This document shows, in pieces, positions 32,901-33,020 of a stretch of 33,020 bases of DNA. The translations under genes and the position numbers were made by a program. The stretch spans positions 1-33,020 of the forward strand of contig NZ_WVID01000024.1 in NCBI RefSeq assembly GCF_010091925.1, written 5' to 3'. Source of the DNA: Nostoc sp. B(2019). Its GTDB lineage: Bacteria; Cyanobacteriota; Cyanobacteriia; Cyanobacteriales; Nostocaceae. The notes under the pieces are model-generated. The model saw only the letters and a program-made list of their open reading frames with translations, made no database searches and was not told the origin of the DNA. Every line of letters starts with the position of its first letter. Position 1 is the stretch's first letter.

Positions 32901-33020
32901 GATGAATCCACCTCTGAACTCCGTTAACGAGTCTTTAAACCGGATGAATCCACCTCTGAACTCCGTTAACGAGTCTTTAAACCGGATGAATCCACCTCTG
33001 AACTCCGTTAACGAGTCTTT
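32901..33020. repeat. 42-bp tandem repeat, inverted relative to the array at 7967-8259
   Basis: Nearly three identical copies of a 42-bp unit (32901-32942, 32943-32984, 32985 to the end), running out of the window. Read on the minus strand each unit is one A plus one B 21-bp unit of the array at 7967-8259, with AACTCCGTTAACGAGTCTTT visible on the plus strand. The orientation is opposite to the other array. The copies here are identical, so they have been homogenised recently. Confidence 0.92.

Overview
The window looks like chromosome from a filamentous, heterocyst-forming-type cyanobacterium (Nostoc/Anabaena/Calothrix group). The evidence is dense HIP1 palindromes (GCGATCGC), heptanucleotide tandem repeats of the STRR type, several families of small palindromic or MITE-like repeats, and typical cyanobacterial families (CHASE2 hybrid kinase, DUF928, CHAT-TPR protein, carotenoid-protein-like N-domain). 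No tRNA, rRNA, CRISPR array or intact transposase was seen. All functions are read from sequence motifs; no database search was run.

Layout. 1-5.1 kb: a GalE-like epimerase whose visible start lacks the NAD-binding glycine loop, a class II aldolase/adducin protein, an orphan TpsB outer-membrane transporter preceded by a 143-aa fragment resembling the N-terminal region of cyanobacterial CHAT proteins, and a small DOPA-dioxygenase-like protein. 5.1-6.7 kb: two small conserved or secreted proteins among mobile repeats. 6.7-14.6 kb: one arm of a hopanoid locus: an uncharacterised radical SAM protein, hpnH, hpnA, an unusual short RND permease and, on the other strand, an hpnG-like phosphorylase. 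14.7-28.0 kb: a six-gene same-strand cluster, in transcription order TpsB, TpsA, secreted TPR-CHAT protease-like protein, secreted DUF928 protein, CHASE2 hybrid kinase and REC-histidine kinase. 28.7-32.0 kb: the other arm of the hopanoid locus, hpnB and squalene-hopene cyclase (shc), transcribed divergently. 32.2 kb: a small orange-carotenoid-protein N-domain-like gene, then a tandem repeat running off the end.

How it may work together. Shc makes hopene; HpnH adds adenosyl; the HpnG-like enzyme would remove adenine to give ribosyl-hopane; HpnA and HpnB are hopanoid-associated (sugar epimerase and glycosyltransferase); the RND protein is a plausible hopanoid or lipid mover. The central cluster looks like a signalling-linked exoprotein system: a secreted beta-helical TpsA, its pore, a periplasmic caspase-like protein and DUF928 protein, and two kinases. 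It sits inside the hopanoid locus. The best candidate for an under-described system is this TPS-CHAT-DUF928-CHASE2 cluster; next come the unknown hopanoid radical SAM protein and the RND permease that seems to lack both TolC-docking subdomains.

Repeats have shaped the region. They supply stop codons and C-terminal tails, sit in frame inside hpnB, separate genes of the central cluster, and a 21/42-bp tandem repeat occurs in opposite orientations about 25 kb apart.
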